Of a DNA stretch of 64,000 nucleotides, positions 1 to 15,792 are shown piece by piece. The position numbers were made by a program, and so were the translations under genes. The stretch lies in contig OENT01000398.1 in the NCBI GenBank assembly GCA_900239685.1, positions 1 to 64,000 on the forward strand, in the 5' to 3' direction. Below the pieces are notes generated by a model. That model worked only from the letters and a program-made list of their open reading frames with translations, searched no databases and was not told the DNA's origin. Within the stretch, counting starts at the first letter, position 1, and each line of letters begins with the position of its first letter. The stretch is from Rotaria macrura. Its lineage: Eukaryota > Rotifera > Eurotatoria > Philodinida > Philodinidae.

Positions 1-126
1 CGAGTTGTTCTCTTTGAGAACCCCCTTCACGCTGTTATCTTGATTGGAAATATTGACGTTTATCATGTTGTGCTTGGGAGTGTACAGCGGTGGTTTCCCC
101 TTGCCTTCCGCCGGAAATTTTTATAG
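1..126 (+). CDS. Possible 3' end of an unidentified reading frame, cut by the window edge
   Basis: An open frame runs from base 1 to a TAG at 124-126 (41 residues) and is followed by AATAAA at 134-139. Codons here are richer in G and C than in the surrounding DNA. The peptide is hydrophobic and basic near its end (RWFPLAFRRKFL). I do not recognise it. It could be the end of a host gene, a transposon remnant or chance. The preceding sequence is needed to decide. Confidence 0.25.
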   Translation, partial: RVVLFENPLHAVILIGNIDVYHVVLGSVQRWFPLAFRRKFL

Positions 127-3100
127 CGTGTTCAATAAAGAATTATTTTTTGCTCAGTAATTAATTCAACAAGTTCAGTGAACAAGTCAAAAAGTCTAGT
201 AAGTAAACTAAAACGGTTTAGTATTTAGTTTTGTTCTGTTTTTTAACAGTTCATTTTAGGAAAGAAGTGTTATTGCAATTAACAGAAATTTATCGAATCA
301 GTAACGCATTTTTTAATTTGGCTGAGGGTGTGAATGTGGCGAAGAGCCCATCGAGTCCTACTCGGAAACGGATCGACTAGGCCCGGGTCTGTAAATTTTA
401 CTGACCGAATATAGATTGACAGAAAAATTTGATCTATATAATAATATTTTATGAGTTTTTTGAATTTTCATTCGTTTAAAGCAAACATGTCTTGTGCTTA
501 TTTATAAAATGTAGAAGATTTTGCTGCTTGATTAGAAAAATTCATGGAAGGTTTTAAGAGTACCTATAAATTCTGGAACCCCAGAAAAATTGATAGGTAA
601 GGTTCGACTTCAAAAATCCTGATCGATCGGGCTACGGGTCGGGTCCAACAAATTTTAATCAATGGGGTCCAGATCCAGAAATTCTTGTGCTCGATGGGGT
701 CTTGCATTGGGTGTGGGTGTGATAAAAGAAAGCCTTCATCCAAAGCCATATCTTCTACAGTTTTATTTGCATCCATCTCGTCGTCAAAAATATAAGTTGG
801 CACATCAACAATTGCTACCATCGTTGTCATTTTTCAATTAAATTAGTAATAATAGTTCTGGTAAATCAAAATTCAACTAAATTAAAAAAACGAGCTATGT
901 AAATAGGGATAGGCAAAAAACAAAACAAGGAGACGACGTCAAGAATCGTCTTCTCCATTGTTAAATTGATAACAAGGAGAGAATACAATATATTCATATT
1001 ATATAATTGAAAATATAGAACAACTAGAATACAGTATATCAAGTAGGTCAAGAAAAGATGAAATCGATAAGTAGTACAACATATATGCATATGATTATCA
1101 AGGGAAACTATGTAACATAGCATCTTTTGACGTTTGATGATATCATCTGCCAATGTAGACAAATTCACTTCCATTTACATCAAAATATTTTCATCGAAAA
1201 AATAAAAGTAATTACTGATAAAACTACTATTTGCTACTGAGTAAGTGAATTTTTGAATCAATAAATTGAATTAAATACTGAGGAATTTTTTCATTTATCA
1301 AGCAAATAATTAGTTAACTGAACAAACGTAATATTTACTGAACACTAAATATTATACTGATAATTTTCTTTCTTTACTGAAAATTTAATTCTTCTACAAT
1401 TACTCATATGATCAATCAAATCAATAATGTCACGAATCGATTTCATTTCTTTTCCGATAGTTTTCAGTTGACTGAAGATAATGTCATGACTAAATAATCT
1501 TGCTACTAAGTAGTTAGAACGGAATAGTATCATGCATTTGTGCTAATTATTCAGTTCTTGTCTAGTTCGATCGATTCATCGACGATCTGTATGTGCTTTT
1601 TTATCATCCATATGAGTGCATACTAGTTAGGATATACAAATTTTCCCACAACTAAGCTAGGTCACACATTTTTGAAACTTTATTGTTTTCTGACACACTT
1701 AAATAACTGATACTCATAGAGACTCATCAATCTACAGTGCCTCATATGAATCGCGTATGTTTCTACTAACCATCATCATAGTATTCTACATGACTGAAGT
1801 GTCGGTAGAAACATTTCAATAATGGAAAGTGATCTATTTTACGTCGAATACTAACGCTTCGCCCATACGCATTTATTTGATAAAATTTCATTCGTTCGAG
1901 TTCATCCTATATGTATTTAACGTTTGACGGCCATGAATTATATACTCTAAATATTGAGTTCGTTCGAAGTATTATTCGGACATGCATTGAGTAAGTGTTT
2001 AGTTATTTCGGTCGATATTAGTAATATCTGTTTCAAATTAAAAGAATAACGAAAATATCTTTGGGATTTCCTTTGATAGCAACATTCAAAATTCTTGAAA
2101 CTTATTTTTCTTGAATGCACTCTCATCATCTTTGAGCAGAATTTTTTTTGAAACAAATTTTGATAATGCTTACAAAGGTACCTGATAACTTCTCAAATCA
2201 ATAAAAACCAACATACTGAAGGATATATCGTGTGAAGCGAAGATTTCTATTTTATTCCAACTAAAAACTATTTAAAGAATACTCAGACATCTTTCAACGT
2301 GAAATCAAAATTACTTGGCATCTGCCGAATTCTATTCGAACAGGTAAATATTTCCATTGGTCGATTTAATATTCAAAAAAAATATGAAGAATGGGTTGGT
2401 TAAGATTTTACAAACATCCTTCCTTATTCCTATCAGGAGCTTCGTGAATTGGTATGAATCTAAAGATTCTTGGTCACTCATGTGAATTAACATTAGAATT
2501 CCATATCGTATATGTTTGTTATAACTTTCATGATTAATAGAAAACATAGTCATATAATATGATATTCAAATAGATTACATAAGTGAAATTCAGAGAAGCA
2601 ACACTACCGTCGATCATTTTCTTTTAGATATTAATTGAAGATGCAATATGATTCGACTACTAGTTTTACTAATTCTTTTCGGTTAAGTTGGTCTCTGATC
2701 AATATCCGATGATCTTTTTATTCTTATATGATTGATCAGAGGATGGACGTGTCCATTGAACCATAAGTTTTCACTTCAGGTAAGCTTTCATCGAGGATCA
2801 AAATTTTTATGTATTCTCATCATTGGCTAAAGAAATCTACTCTCATTCTTTTTCACGATGCTTCGCAGAATTTCTCTCGAATTATTATGATATTCGAAAT
2901 AAGTAATGTTTTTCACGAGAGAATCTTTAGATTGATAGTTCCTTGCTCTATCAAGTCATATCGGTGGAGTTCAGCAGTTGAGTTGAGAATTTTACAGAGT
3001 ACATCGCAAACTTTTTTTCTTACTATTCAAGGAAAAAATGAAAATTAATGAAGCTTTTAAGTATTAAAACAATTGAATTTTCTCTGTAGATTGAAAATAG

Positions 3101-6041
3101 TTATCGCTCTAGTTATTTTTCAATCAAAAACTTAATGATCAACTTCGACCAAGAAAAACATAGGCGACAATCGTTTTCATATATCTAGGAATATTGTTGT
3201 ATGTATAAAAATTTTAGTATGCAAAAGTCTTTAAAAATCATTCAATTTTTCGGTCATGATTAAGATCAACATACTTGGAAAACTAAGTATACGATTTAAT
3301 AGAAAAGGTAATCATTTGAAAATAAAATTCATCGGATCTTTCGCAGAAATACAGGACGTCAAAGAAAACTAAGTAAAGCAGTTGAATTGCTTTGTTGCAA
3401 TCATGCCCAAGTCATTGAATCAATCAGATATTCTAATTGTATTAGTTAATAAATGATGTTGAGAACATCTAAGGTCTTTTAGATGACAAGTAGACAACTT
3501 GTTGAGAATGCCATGTTAGTTATTTTTTTTAAAACTGGCTCTCATCTATACTAAAACTTACAAATACGCAATCAGGAGGATGTCATCGTTTCACGTATGA
3601 AACTGACAAGAACGAGCTATAGGATTGTATTTAATTATTTCATTCATCGAATAATTACTAGTACAGAAGTTAATATGTTTCATTCAATGACAATAAGTCA
3701 TCTGTAAGGTTGTTTCACGGAAACGAGACACTGAATTATTGAAAGACACTACATGATAACGTAAGAACTTACTGTAGATAAGTACTTGAATATTTTCTTC
3801 TTCACAGGAAAAAACTATCGCTTTGTAGTCAAATAATAATGGCTTGAAGAAAGCAAAAATGCTGACAAGAAATACTAATCATCGATATTCAACGAATCGT
3901 TCTGTTTTGATAATAAGTAATTCTACGAAAAAGCTAGAGCTCCTTTTTACCCCATTCAGTTTAATGAGTCGTTCGTCGGAAAAATTCCTATCGTCTTCTC
4001 ATAAAAATTTTGTAGCTCTTAGAAGACAATTTAGAGTAGATAATAATATGATACTTGTGATACTACATACTAATGAATTTATGAAAATTTTGAAACTGAA
4101 TGAGTAAGTAAAATGTACACCAGTTTACAAGGTTTTTCTTTTACAAGAGAAAATAGCATATTTAGAATGCAAAACGCATTCCAATCAGGTAATTCTTACA
4201 CAAATTGATTCTTCGATTTATATCGAATGAAATTTTATTTTGATAGTATTGTCTTTTTTTTCTAGGAATCTTTCAATTATTCTATACACTTACATATCCT
4301 CAATAATGATTGATTATTTTTTCTGTCATCCATCGATAATTCTGTTTATTTATTTGACCGGACTATGAGGTAGTTGTAGTGTTCATTCCAGCCTTTCATC
4401 AGTATTTATTTCTTTTACAACTGTCTCTTGAGAAACCATTAATTAAATTCATAATCACAAACGTTAGCAACTACTTCATATACATGTTCATTACAAGTCA
4501 CATGGGAAAAAACAAATAAAGAAAATTCAATATTAAGATAGAAGAAAGATATGAATATGAGTTGGCACTTATGCAAAGAATGTTATTCAGGAACAATAAC
4601 CAATCCGTTATTTTGACAATCAAAATTCCCATTTTCAATGGTGAACATGAAATTTTCAACGAAACAAATCTTCATTTCGTTTGCTACAAAGTTTGACAGA
4701 TTATACAATAGGCATCTAGTAGTTCGCATCTTGAATTTTTCAAGTGCTTGGTTATTTTCGTTCTTATTATGTCCGATGAAGGTCATTGTAATAGGTTAAA
4801 CGAACACAAATAAGGTCGTTCGTCCATAGAAACATAGGAAAAATACAAAAACCTTACGCAGATATTCAGCTAGATCGGACGCGTAAAATAATGTGACCGG
4901 ATTTGGGTAGAATGAATTTGAAGTACTCATTCTTACGACGATCACCAAACTATATGTCGCACATTACAACTTCGTTCTGAAGGAAAATAAATATTTATCT
5001 AATATTGAAAGTTCATTTGACTAAACTTGCAATCTTTAACACATTAAAATTTTGAATTTTTCACTAGATGACTTTTGTTATTCATCATTTTTGGATGTAG
5101 AATAGTATCTTTAATCTTCATTCTATGTATTTACTAGAACATTTCATACAAATTTATAGAGAATCGAACAACGAATCATCTCCTTTAAATACAAATACTA
5201 AGAAGTTTTATTTAATCTTCAAATATCTGCCGTTATTCTGATGATGGTCACCTGTTAAATAAGATCTAATGGTAGTGAATCGAGATCTTTCGATGATGCT
5301 AGTGACAAAATATAAGGAAAGGAAGTTCTTCTACTGAATATATGCATTCAAAATTAAAGCAATTTTATAATTAAATTGACAACTCATCGAATTTTTTTTA
5401 AGTTGAGATTTTTTTATGCATGGATCTCTATACCTTTAAAAGACATTGCATATATCATATGGATATCAATTCATTTAAAATCGATATACTTTAAACAAAT
5501 GCCGAGTTTCTTGCTTCATTTTTTTCGTAGACTACATAAATGAGTTTGTGACAATTCAAAACGAAGTTTCTGCTATCATCATCCAAAATAATAGTCACGC
5601 TAGTCCAATTTTTGCCTATCGGCTAAACTGTACATCAATCTATCAACGAAGTTTCTGTTCAATCACATTCAAATTCAGATCCGTTGAAACCATTAAAAAA
5701 TACACATTATCGAAACATCCGTGTGAATACAAAAAAATCATTAAATGTCCGCTAAATTAAATGATTAATCATATATAGAAGTTACTCCAATGTATTTATA
5801 GTGTCATGAAGTGACCTCTATTAAATAATTGTCAAGTGAAAACTGCTTCTCATTAAAAATAAAAATGCCTTAATCACTCAAAATAAATTAAATTTCGATC
5901 TAGTAGAGTATCAGTTTTCAGTATCTTCCATGGATGATTCCTATAAGCCTCTCTTCTGCCAGCCTTCGGTACAATGTATCGTACTGTTTTCTTTTCTTGC
6001 ACAAATAATTTCAACCAACAACATCCAAAAGAAATTCAGCC
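127..6041. other. Gene-free AT-rich region upstream of ATP5F1A
   Basis: No conserved protein, RNA gene or long open frame was recognised on either strand. Frames of 60-100 residues occur but are AT-driven, without domains or splice-linked partners. Bases 300-720 are GC-richer with several GGGTC or GGGTCC words; a 14-base stretch at 342-355 recurs nearly perfectly inverted at 690-703. This may be an old repeat. The rest looks like unique AT-rich sequence. Confidence 0.5.
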
Positions 6042-8292
<2,251 letters not shown>

Positions 8293-8777
8293 ATTAATAA
8301 ACAATCATGATGACTGTGTCACGTTTTTTAAAAAAATATCAAGTAGCGATGTGTTCATTTTTTTTGTCCGGATTTTGAAGAAGATAAAAGTTCTATATTA
8401 GACTTGTAATCTGTCCAAACAATAAACCCATTTCGTTTGTGCTGCCTGTTGCGTCGTCATTTTCTTTTCTATAGTTTAATTTGACATATTTGTCTGTTTT
8501 TTTTTCATTCTCACTATCTCTCTCTCTCTCTCTCTCTCTCCTTCTCTGTCCATCCGTCGTTATAATATAGAATATAAAGTAACATTCAATACATCATTTC
8601 TAATAACCAGAAGAAGGAAATAAATAGTTTGTGCGCGATTAAAATTTTATTTCATTGATTTGAATCAACTGCTTTGCAGTGTGACAGACATGACAAGGAA
8701 CTCGGAAGTGAAAAAGGTTCAGAAAAAGGTATTAGGTCATCTTTTCCTTTATTGGTTTCGCTTTTATAAATATTTAT
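8293..8777. other. Convergent intergenic spacer between ATP5F1A and the P450 gene
   Basis: This 485-base spacer holds the 3' ends of two convergent genes. AATAAA occurs at 8296-8301 and 8421-8426 for the plus-strand gene, and a CT-repeat tract lies near 8517-8540. The reverse-strand AATAAA of the P450 gene (8773-8778) starts on the last base of its stop codon. No further gene is seen. Confidence 0.7.
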
Positions 8778-10391
8778 TTATCGAACCAATACTTGGTATT
8801 GACAATCGGGTGGTCGAAGTGTGACACCTGGCTTTCCACGAAGATCGTTTGGCATCCATCCATTGACAAAATGAAATTCAAATTTTTGAAATAGACTGGT
8901 TAATATTAAGAACAATTGAATTTTTGCAATTCGTTCGCCTAAGAAAACCAATGAAAATAATTTCTTTATCTACTAATAGTTAAATAAAGACTTACCTGTA
9001 CAGGCACGTTTACCAATACTAAAAGGCATCATAGCTGGATGATTAGCATCTCTTAAATTGTGATTTTCATCCAAAAATCTGTCCGGTTCAAATTTATCTG
9101 GTTTCAGCCATTGTTCTTCGTCTTTCATAGCTGACCACATATTAACTAATATGAATGTATCTTTTGGAATAAAGTAATTTCGAAACGTAATATCACATGT
9201 TGTTGCTCGGGGCAATAGTATTGGTCCCGCACAATGACAACGCATCGATTCAAGTAAAACAGCTTCGATATACGACATTTGAATACGATCTTGATCACAT
9301 GGTGGTCGATTTTTACCAAGAATACGGTCGATTTCTTCATGAATTTTGTTTTGCACATTAGGATGTGATACAATATAGAATATTGTCCAATGCAATGTAT
9401 TCGATATAGTTTCAGTTCCTGCAACAAAGAGATCTTGAACAAGTGAATCAAGATTTTCTTTTGAAAAATAGGGATGTTTATCCATTCCATCCAAATAAGC
9501 ATCAACGATATTACTGATGAATTCAGGATCGAAGTTCACTCGACGTTCATCAACTAATTGTTTTATGACATGATTACATTCAATGACATTTTCGTATATA
9601 TTCTTCTTGAATCGACGTGTGAATGGTAAAAAATTAAAGCATGCTATTGTTGCCGTTTGATTAAAATTTTCATTTATTTTGTCAAATAAATTCGTCATAT
9701 TTATTGTTTCAAAATATCGACCAAACGTAAGTGTACATATATTATTACATGCTATTTGACTTAACATATTGCCAAGATGAAATGGTACCGATTGTTTTTC
9801 TCGAAGTTTTTCAGCTGCTAAACATACTTCATCCAAGCAACCCTTTTCTAATGAAGAGCGTCTTCGACGACCAAAACGATTAAAACTTTTAATTAAAAAA
9901 TTTTTATGTTCGTTGAATTCTCGTCCGTAGGGAGCTGATATAACACCTTTTCCGTGGAGTGTTTCATGAATCATATGAAGATATGGACGACCAGCGAATG
10001 TTACACTGTGATCATGTAATGCTTCGCGAATGACTGATGTAGAATTGAGTACGACAACCATTTGTGAGCCAAAACGAAGACGAAATATTGGCCCATAATT
10101 TGACATTTTTGACCAACGATGAATTGTTTCATATGGGCGATAGCCTAACTGAAGAAGATTGCCTATGATTGGCCATCGACGAGGACCCCATGGAACAGTT
10201 GTTGATCGCTCATCATTTTTGTGTTCAGAATACTAAAATAATACAGAAGAAAAATATGACAAGGAATACATACACATGAATATATCATGGACTAAGAGTT
10301 AATCAGTAACATTGATGAAGATATTTACCTTTCGAAGCATAATAATCATGTTTAACATGATGAAAACAGTGACTAGCACCACAGTGAGCAT
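8778..10391 (-). CDS. Cytochrome P450, CYP2-clan-like monooxygenase
   Basis: Heme-thiolate monooxygenase, expected in the ER membrane and reduced by NADPH-P450 reductase; the substrate cannot be inferred. Three exons, 10329-10391, 8996-10232 and 8778-8938, join to 486 residues. Exon 1 is a hydrophobic N-terminal anchor (about residues 1-20). Then come the proline-rich hinge (PWGPRRWPIIGN), the I-helix AGTET (292-296), the ExxR pair (E349, R352), the PERF-like FEPDRF (402-407) and the heme-binding FSIGKRACTG (425-434, Cys432). Exon 3 supplies the L-helix and C-terminus (GERIAKIQLFLILTSLFQ). The intron that splits the last glycine codon of the heme motif is a clean GT-AG. The hinge and heme motif argue for the CYP2 clan, but a family number needs a phylogeny. 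An upstream in-frame TGA supports the chosen ATG. Confidence 0.93.
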
Positions 10392-12668
10392 AATGATGAA
10401 AATTATTTTCTGTCAAATGGTCCGTTTTTAACAAATTTCCATGTATTTTTATATCAGATTTAATCTAAGGTTAAAGGAAGTGTAGGTACTCAATATTGTG
10501 TCTTTTACCACAAACTGTAATGCATAATTGATATCGGGTAGGCAACGAGAAAACAGTCTACATAGAAATAAACCAGATTTCTCACCAATTTTTACCTATT
10601 GACGAACAAAAGCATGTCAATCATTATGGAAATCAACTCATACACCTGGTCTTTGTCATCAAAAAATACGACAACTATTTTAAAAACCAAAAGGAAGATG
10701 TCTTTTTTTAGAAACTACTGTTTTAATATGCAATCGAGCTATAGAACTTTTATCTTTTTCGAGTATGGATTGTAGTTTCTCGTAATATCTAGGTTAGAAG
10801 TTAACGGGTGCTACATAATCAAGGACTGGGGTTTTGGGTCTTTTATTTTAGTCTCTAATGACATTTTTATTAAAAAACAGAATATACTGCAAGATGCAAC
10901 GTTCAAAGCTCTACAATCTGCGAAGTGAAGCTTATTCAAATTTTGTTTTCTTTTGTTTTTAAAACAAGTGAAAATCTGTACGCCCAATTTCTGACACTGC
11001 ATCAAATGTGCACACGAAATTTTTTTCTAAATACACAATTAACATAAGATTTTCCTTACGTAGTGTAGAGCTTTTTACGGTGTATTTGTTCGTATACATT
11101 GCATTTTAAATCAAATTTAATTAGAGATTAAAATACAAAACAAAAAAAATCCGTCAATTTATAATGCGGCAACCAATAGTTTTCTTATGAGAGATATCAT
11201 TGATTAGATTTCATTCTAAAATGTTTTAAAGATCATCTCTTTTCAAAAGAAAGATAGTTGTATTTTTCTAAAAACAAGCAGACACTACTTAAAATCAATA
11301 TGTTAGCACAAAACTTAAAATATCTTATATGAACACACGTAGGAAAGATATGCAATTTTAAAAGAAGAACTTTTCTGGCACGTTCAATGGGATAATGCTA
11401 ATGTGATAATAAGATGATGAATTTTCTGCATCGAGCATTCATATCAATGTGGACATAGGTTAGTTGTGAAGAAAACTTGATAACAGTTTTCAGGATACAA
11501 AAAATTCTATTGGAACATTCATACCTGTTTGATAACACCATCAGTGCTTCTGTTCGTCATGCGAATGAGACAAACATTTTGAAATATATAAAAGAAAGGT
11601 ATTTCTATGTTTGATTTGATAGACCTATAACATCATAAGATTGCGGAAGAGTTACACAATGTTATGCAGAATATTTTGATAAGACACGTCTCTAGACAGT
11701 TTCCTGCACTACTTTGAAGATCGATCGTTTGAAATATAGTACATTTACATGAAAATTTATAAAATCCTGATTTCAATGTAAAGAGAGAGAGAGAGAGATT
11801 TTAATCACATCGATTTGTATTGGACATGAACAACACCACTATCCTTGTAACATTTAGAAAGAATAAATGTTGTTACTCACGTCAAGAACCAAGAAGTTAT
11901 ATGCTTGTTTTTGATTTAAATGATCGTAAATGGTATTTTAATGCAATTTGAGAGCCTTCTAAAATTAATCCAACATTATGGACGGACAAGTTCGAATCAG
12001 CGACGTTTTTTCTTCAATATTATTAGTAATAGTAAAGATAGAACAAGTATCTATCTAGTTAGAGATACGGCATATTAGAATCGACAGGCTGAATATTGTC
12101 AATGAAAAAAGCCATTTGTAAACAGATTTTTCAAAAAACCACTGCTCGTGAGAACTAAAATATCACCAAACTTCTTTCGAGTATTTCATCTCCTGTAAAT
12201 CTTGATCATTTGAAAGATTGTTCTAAAGCATCAAAGAGTCAAATATTGAAATTTTCAACACAAATAGAAGATAAAGAGAGTCTCTGTAGCTCTTTTGTCA
12301 ATGAAACACAGCTCGATGACGTTTTCGGACAAGTTATATTTTACTCCTAATGTCACAAATCTAACGTTCATTCAAGCAGTTTAGTTCAACTTCTACGACT
12401 TTCGAATTTTTGTAGTGGAGTTTTCCGTGTCGATGCGCATACGTCTTGTTCTTAGATTCTTCGTAGTCATTAGGCATCGTGAAGAAAATTCAACCATACG
12501 AAACTGTTGTAGATCATCACAGTAGTTAAATTTACATATTACAATTTTTACTATTCGTTCCATAAGAACGTTTTTAATATTTCTAGATTGATTGATACGA
12601 AAGATAATAATTTGCCTTGTGCATCGTTTTTTTATTCGTTAAAAAAATTATAAACAAAACGATATATA
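10392..12668. other. Gene-free region between the P450 and CK1 genes
   Basis: About 2.3 kb of AT-rich sequence with no recognisable coding exon. It should contain the P450 promoter (right of 10391, minus strand). A reverse-strand AATAAA at 12632-12637, about 32 bases past the CK1 stop, is a likely polyadenylation signal. A GA repeat lies near 11781-11798. Confidence 0.55.
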
Positions 12669-14749
12669 TTATTGATGTTCAGATATAAGGGAATATTCCC
12701 TATCAATACGATTCATTGTTGGCATCATGGATAATTGGTTATTCTTGTGTGCAGTTATCCAATCATATTCATAATCATACTGATCACCTTTCTGATAGAG
12801 TAAATGACGAAATAGATGTCTTAAATAATTATAATCCGGTCGATTATCGAATACAAGTGTACGACAATACTCAAGAAATCGGAAACATTCTATAGGATGA
12901 TTTTTACAAATTTGTTCAGATGTCATTTTCATTTTCATTTCAGCAATACGTTCAAATTTAGCTTTTCTTGCTGTTGCTTGTAAACCTTGCCATGGTAAGG
13001 TACCACTTATGAAATATATGAATACGTAACTAATAGCCTCCAAGTCATCACGACGTGATTGTTCGGTGCCTTTATGAGCATTGATGGATGCATATCGAGC
13101 AGTACCTAACATTTCGAAATCGGTTAACTATATATAATAAGTATTATAGAAATGGAAACCTTACAAAAACAAAAGATATTTCCACTGTATACGAGTTAGA
13201 AAAGAAAAAATTTCTACGGTAAATATTCAAATTGAATTCACTGATTTAAATTTAGTTTTGACTCATTCATTTGATAAAACAAGACAAAATTTGAGAGAAT
13301 TATTGTTCATGACTTTATTCAAGTGTTTATGATGGTCCTCTTGTTGAGGATTTGTGACCGTATTCTTCACGTATTTATTGAAGTCGGTAATAACCGAAAA
13401 TCGAACTGATAATTAGCGTCTAGAGAGACTAATTTTTAAAAACCTTCGAATGATCAGGTAACTTCAAACGAAAGTTGTGTTTTCATCGATTAATGGATTT
13501 AATTTTGAACAAAAATTGATTCCTAACAGAAGGCATGTTTCACTTCATTATTTCGAAAAAAATGAACATCCTCTTCCGTGAAAGATTTTAAGAATATTTC
13601 GAGATTGATCGAGTCTATGTATGAACCAAGGGTAGTTTTTTTCTTTTCTTTTTTTAATTTTCGAGTGCTGATTTATAAATGGGTAGAAGCTTTATTAGAA
13701 CTATCATAAGTCTACTGGAGAACGTTTTGAGTGCAGATCTTTTCAAGGAACTTATCGTTCCCACAATCTATGATAATCAGAAGTTTATTTTGTATTTACT
13801 TGACTCTATACAGAGTTTTAAACTTGGATAAATTGACATTTTCTCTTGTGAAGAGTAAGTGTGAATGAAACCTTATTCATAATTTTAATAGAATTCTATA
13901 ATGACGACGTTAAAAATGATTCTTATTTTCGAAAGAATTCGAATTCGTAATAAGAATGAAATTTCATTTGGTTAGAATCGCAATCAATTATATTCAGATT
14001 TTTCAAAAGACATTTAATAAAGAGTATGTCTCATGAAACCTTTATCATATCGAAGGGATGGTATCGAATGATTCATTCGAGTCTATTTATATACCTGTAA
14101 GACTTTTGTTGCTTTTCCAAGGTATATGTGCAAATGATTTCGGATCTCTATATCGTTTCGATAGACCAAAGTCGATGATATAGACTGTATTACCCATAGA
14201 TTTAACACCCATTAGGAAATTATCTAAAATAGAATTTCATCCAATTCTTAATTGCAAACAAAAAAGATGGAGGATCAATCAAAATCTTAACCTGGTTTAA
14301 TATCACGATGTATCATATGACGTGTATGAACATATTCAATTCGTGAAATCATTTGATCAACAAGCATTAAAGCAGTTTTTAATGAAAATTTTCTATCGCA
14401 ATAATTAAATAAATCTTCTAATGATGGACCTAATAATTCAATAACAAGAACATCATATGTTCCTTCATTACCATAGTAATCAACCTTTGGCAAACCATTA
14501 CCACCTTTAAGTATCGTATAAATCCTATGCTATGGAAAATAATGAAGTCATTGAATGTGAAATGAAATAATACACACGATCATTTACTTCAATTGATAGT
14601 TGAGGATTGCTATTCATTGTATGTTCTTCGATTTTCATTGCCCATTGTTCATGTGTACGAATATGTTCACATAAATAAACTTGTCCGAATGATCCTGCAC
14701 CTAATTTTGATTCAATACGATAATTATCTGCTATGATACGACCAGTCAT
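12669..14749 (-). CDS. Casein kinase 1 family serine/threonine kinase
   Basis: CK1-family protein kinase with little beyond the catalytic domain. Four exons, 14588-14749, 14292-14529, 14095-14223 and 12669-13105, give 321 residues. Visible motifs: glycine loop GAGSFG (17-22), catalytic lysine in AMKIEE (K39), HRDIKPDNFLMG (H128-D130), DFG (151-153) and the CK1 signature [11 protein letters not shown] followed by EQSRRDDLE. The C-lobe ends in [14 protein letters not shown] and a short tail, like CK1-alpha rather than the long-tailed delta/epsilon type. The start is uncertain. The open frame extends about 30 codons upstream of the chosen ATG, with an acidic stretch (DEEYNEHD) but no other ATG before a stop, so an upstream exon could add residues. 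Intron 3 is 989 bases; the others are 58-68. Confidence 0.92.
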
Positions 14750-14867
14750 ATCATGTTCATTATATTCTTCGTCTTCAACACCATACGACTCATCATGTAT
14801 TGGCACTTGAGAATCAGTCCCATTGGACTCGACTATTTCTGTTGTTATTGTCGACGTGATTTACGCA

Positions 14868-14898
14868 AACGAATAAATAAATAAATAAATAAATAGAT
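14868..14898. repeat. AATA tetranucleotide microsatellite
   Basis: Tandem AATA units in the short spacer between the CK1 gene and the hypothetical gene to its right. It lies in what is probably the CK1 promoter or 5' leader. Confidence 0.8.
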
Positions 14899-15033
14899 AA
14901 ATTAACAAAACCAAACCAACACAATGCAGTATAGATATCCTGTCTGGCGCATTATTTCATTTATTAAAATTAATAAAACACACTTTCAAATAAAACAAAA
15001 ACGAAAACTTTAATTTTCTTTTCGATTGAAATA

Positions 15034-15792
15034 TCAAACTTTATCTCGTTTACGCTTCATTAATGAAGAATTGAACGATGACGACGATGATGATGTTGAT
15101 GACAATGTAAGTAACTGTTGATACGAACGTTTTTTGAGTAGAATTTTATCTCGTATCGTTTGATCGCGTAATAAATCACTGAATGTTTGTGATACATTTA
15201 TTGATTTATATCGTCTTATCCAAGCACCACTTGCATTTGTTGTTGCACAACGAGCATATAATTTTGATTCACTAGTTTCTTCTATGACAACAGCACTTGG
15301 AAAACGTTTACTTCGCGTAGTTGCACTTTTAGTTGAGACTTCTGGTAGACTTGAATGTTGTTTAGCACTTGTAGCCATGGATAATGGTGAACCATTTTTC
15401 AATGTTCGAGCAGTCGACACATCTATTGGTAATAATGACATGTATGCCTCACGTGCATTCTACAGAGATAAAAGAAGTTGAAAATGCAAAAGTCATTTTC
15501 AATTCTGAAAAATAATTACGAGTTTCTTTTCGTAGGTATTCAATGGTTTTTGTCGACTTTTTCCTTTAGGAAATGCATCCTTTGGACTACATAGACTATC
15601 ATAATCACGTAGCATCGGAGTTCCATCGATGTATGTCGTTTTCATTGTTTTCTTTATTGGCCTAGACCACATATAGTTAGTTGATGATGGTGCTGTCGAA
15701 TTATGATCAATGAATTCTTTTCGTGTAGTTGCTGAATTCATTGGTACACGACGGAAGGACTTATCATAGAAATCTAAGTCGCTTGTTGCCAT
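15034..15792 (-). CDS. Hypothetical protein, 232 residues, serine- and basic-rich C-terminus
   Basis: I do not recognise this protein. Two long open frames join through a 60-base GT-AG intron (exons 15520-15792 and 15034-15459) in phase to 232 residues. Reading-frame continuity and codon use like the neighbours make it a credible gene. The first 90 residues carry a compact motif-like region (PMNSATTRKEFIDHN, NYMWSRPIKKT). The C-terminal half is basic and serine-rich and ends in a poly-serine stretch and MKRKRDKV, a possible nuclear-localisation-like tail. No membrane segment or signal peptide is seen. The N-terminal pattern vaguely recalls small axonemal microtubule-associated proteins, but this is only an impression. 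It lies 284 bases upstream of the CK1 start on the same strand. Confidence 0.65.

Noticed and set aside
564-830. Minus-strand open frame of 88 residues
   Set aside because: No recognisable domain; half of it lies in the GC-richer repeat-like patch, and no splice partner was found.
866-1174. Minus-strand open frame of 102 residues rich in hydrophobic residues
   Set aside because: AT-driven Leu/Ile/Tyr composition, no family resemblance, no exon context.
9146-9505. 119-residue minus-strand frame
   Set aside because: It overlaps the P450 exon in another frame; the P450 frame has all family motifs.
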